From: an uncultured Erythrobacter sp.
GTDB taxonomy: Bacteria > Pseudomonadota > Alphaproteobacteria > Sphingomonadales > Sphingomonadaceae
Assembly (NCBI GenBank): GCA_947488325.1
Contig: CANKYZ010000006.1
Span: 1 to 64,000 of the forward strand
Length of the DNA stretch: 64,000 bases
Direction: 5' to 3'
In this document: positions 63,320 to 64,000 of the stretch, piece by piece
How positions within the stretch are numbered: position 1 is the stretch's first letter
How the letters are laid out: every line of letters starts with the position of its first letter
Notes under the pieces: generated by a model
The model's database searches: none
What the model was told of the DNA's origin: nothing
Seen by the model: only the letters and a program-made list of their open reading frames with translations
Translations under genes and position numbers: made by a program

Positions 63320-63742
63320 ATGGCGGTTACCCGCACTTTTTCGATCATCAAGCCTGATGCCACTCGCCGCAATCTTACCGGCGCTGTCACGCAAATGCTG
63401 GAAGAAGCTGGGCTGCGCGTCGTCGCATCCAAGCGTATTCATATGAGCAAGCAGCAGGCCGAAGGTTTTTACGCTGTTCACAGCGAGCGCCCATTTTTCG
63501 GTGAACTGACCGAATTCATGATGAGCGAACCTGTCGTTGTGCAGGTTCTTGAAGGCGAAGATGCTGTGAAGCGCAACCGCGACATCATGGGCGCAACCAA
63601 CCCTGCCGACGCAGCCGAAGGCACGATCCGTAAAGCGCATGCACTATCGATCGGTGAAAACACCGTCCACGGTTCAGACAGCGATGAAAACGCGGCAATC
63701 GAAATCGCATTCTTCTTTAGCGACGACGAAATCGTCGGCTAA
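63320..63742 (+). CDS. ndk: Nucleoside diphosphate kinase
   Basis: A 140-residue enzyme that keeps nucleoside triphosphates in balance. It has [14 protein letters not shown], the active-site His in [12 protein letters not shown] and the C-terminal EIAFFF. The frame is open to 63257, but ATG 63320 follows AAGGAA and gives the normal length. Confidence 0.97.
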   Translation: MAVTRTFSIIKPDATRRNLTGAVTQMLEEAGLRVVASKRIHMSKQQAEGFYAVHSERPFFGELTEFMMSEPVVVQVLEGEDAVKRNRDIMGATNPADAAEGTIRKAHALSIGENTVHGSDSDENAAIEIAFFFSDDEIVG

Positions 63743-63763
63743 TTGAATTACTGATTTGTTTTG

Positions 63764-63791
63764 AAAGGGCCGTCCATGTGGGCGGCCCTTT
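63764..63791. terminator. Bidirectional terminator between ndk and the sulfotransferase gene
   Basis: A 12-pair stem (63764-63775 with 63780-63791, one G-T pair) has AAA on one side and TTT on the other, loop ATGT. It lies between convergent genes. Confidence 0.8.
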
Positions 63792-63798
63792 CTGATTC

Positions 63799-64000
63799 TC
63801 ACTTTTGCGCGACGATGCGATCAAGCTGCTCAGCATGGGCACGGTGTTTTCCGCTTTCGCTCGCCGTCATAATGGCGCGCATCGCGGTGAGTGCTTGCGG
63901 GGTCAAATCAAGCTCCAGATCTGAATAGGTGCGGCGAATTTCCTGTTCCCAATCGGCGTTGAGCGCATCAAATTGCAAATGCGTAATCAGACCGCCCCAA
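63799..64000 (-). CDS. C-terminal end of a probable sulfotransferase family protein (partial)
   Basis: About 66 codons read from the window end to the TGA at 63799-63801. The text LQFDALNADWEQEIRRTYSD, then LTPQALTAMRAIM and ending HAEQLDRIVAQK, resembles the C terminus of PAPS-dependent sulfotransferase family proteins. The catalytic part lies outside the window, so the call rests on the tail alone. Confidence 0.5.
   Translation of the reverse strand, partial: WGGLITHLQFDALNADWEQEIRRTYSDLELDLTPQALTAMRAIMTASESGKHRAHAEQLDRIVAQK

Noticed and set aside
1..64000. CRISPR arrays, rRNA genes, prophage structural genes, riboswitches
   Set aside because: I looked for regularly spaced repeats, rRNA signatures, capsid/portal-like genes and known riboswitch cores and saw none. 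The holin at 16275 stands alone.

Overview
The window looks like a chromosomal segment of an alphaproteobacterium of the order Sphingomonadales, most like Erythrobacteraceae. This rests on recognised families and gene orders, not on a database search: the lptD-surA-pdxA-rsmA block, a DUF6456 protein, an NDUFS4-like complex I subunit, a GTA-type holin, a TonB-dependent receptor, WalW-type deacetylase, and GTTC-N7-GTTC (alphaproteobacterial LexA) boxes. Most of it is densely packed housekeeping DNA of moderate GC, with four tRNA genes and a 4.5S SRP RNA gene. No rRNA or CRISPR array was seen.

Layout. 0.1-4.4 kb: ettA, a secreted M28 peptidase, a TPR-like fragment. 4.4-4.6 kb: tRNA-Pro(UGG) and tRNA-Ile2(CAU). 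4.7-8.5 kb: a WalW-type deacetylase, a degenerate histidine kinase, an Lrp regulator. 8.5-9.9 kb: a DCC1-like protein and a decayed saccharopine dehydrogenase-like/DUF4166 gene. 10-13 kb: accC, accB and aroQ. 13.3-16.0 kb: an AT-rich lasso-peptide locus, order B-C-A. 16.3-20 kb: holin, CoA-ester lyase, TonB receptor, tRNA-Pro(GGG). 20.3-23.2 kb: yajC-secD-secF. 23.4-29 kb: glycosyltransferase, XRE regulator, DUF6456, SnoaL-like protein, uracil-DNA glycosylase, ABC-F ATPase. 29-33 kb: SIMPL protein, PepSY protein, two-component pair, lipoprotein. 33-37 kb: chorismate mutase, polyprenyl synthase, hrpB, NDUFS4-like. 37.6-43 kb: ffs, dnaX, ybaB, lon, hup. 43-49.7 kb: lipoprotein, rRNA methyltransferase, tRNA-Tyr, an unknown gene plus phosphotransferase pair, a FabH-like synthase and a PAP2/IPC-synthase-like membrane protein. 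49.8-53.8 kb: psd, pssA, a small membrane protein, rpsB, tsf. 53.9-54.7 kb: an internally deleted IS1182-family element. 54.7-60.6 kb: rsmA, pdxA, surA, lptD. 60.7-64 kb: pepA, holC, lipoprotein, ndk, and the end of a probable sulfotransferase gene.

Two things stand out. First, the lasso-peptide locus has a fused RRE-protease B protein, a cyclase C protein and, downstream of both, a 43-codon precursor too short for normal gene calling. Its predicted core GSGGWGWDRWFPGSPDWH has Gly1 and Asp8 placed for an 8-residue macrolactam ring and Thr at leader position -2. No exporter, isopeptidase or dedicated receptor lies beside it. Second, three GTTC-N7-GTTC boxes sit within 73 bp just upstream of a divergent 85-residue single-pass membrane protein (51463-51720, minus strand), which makes that protein a candidate SOS-induced effector, perhaps a division inhibitor.
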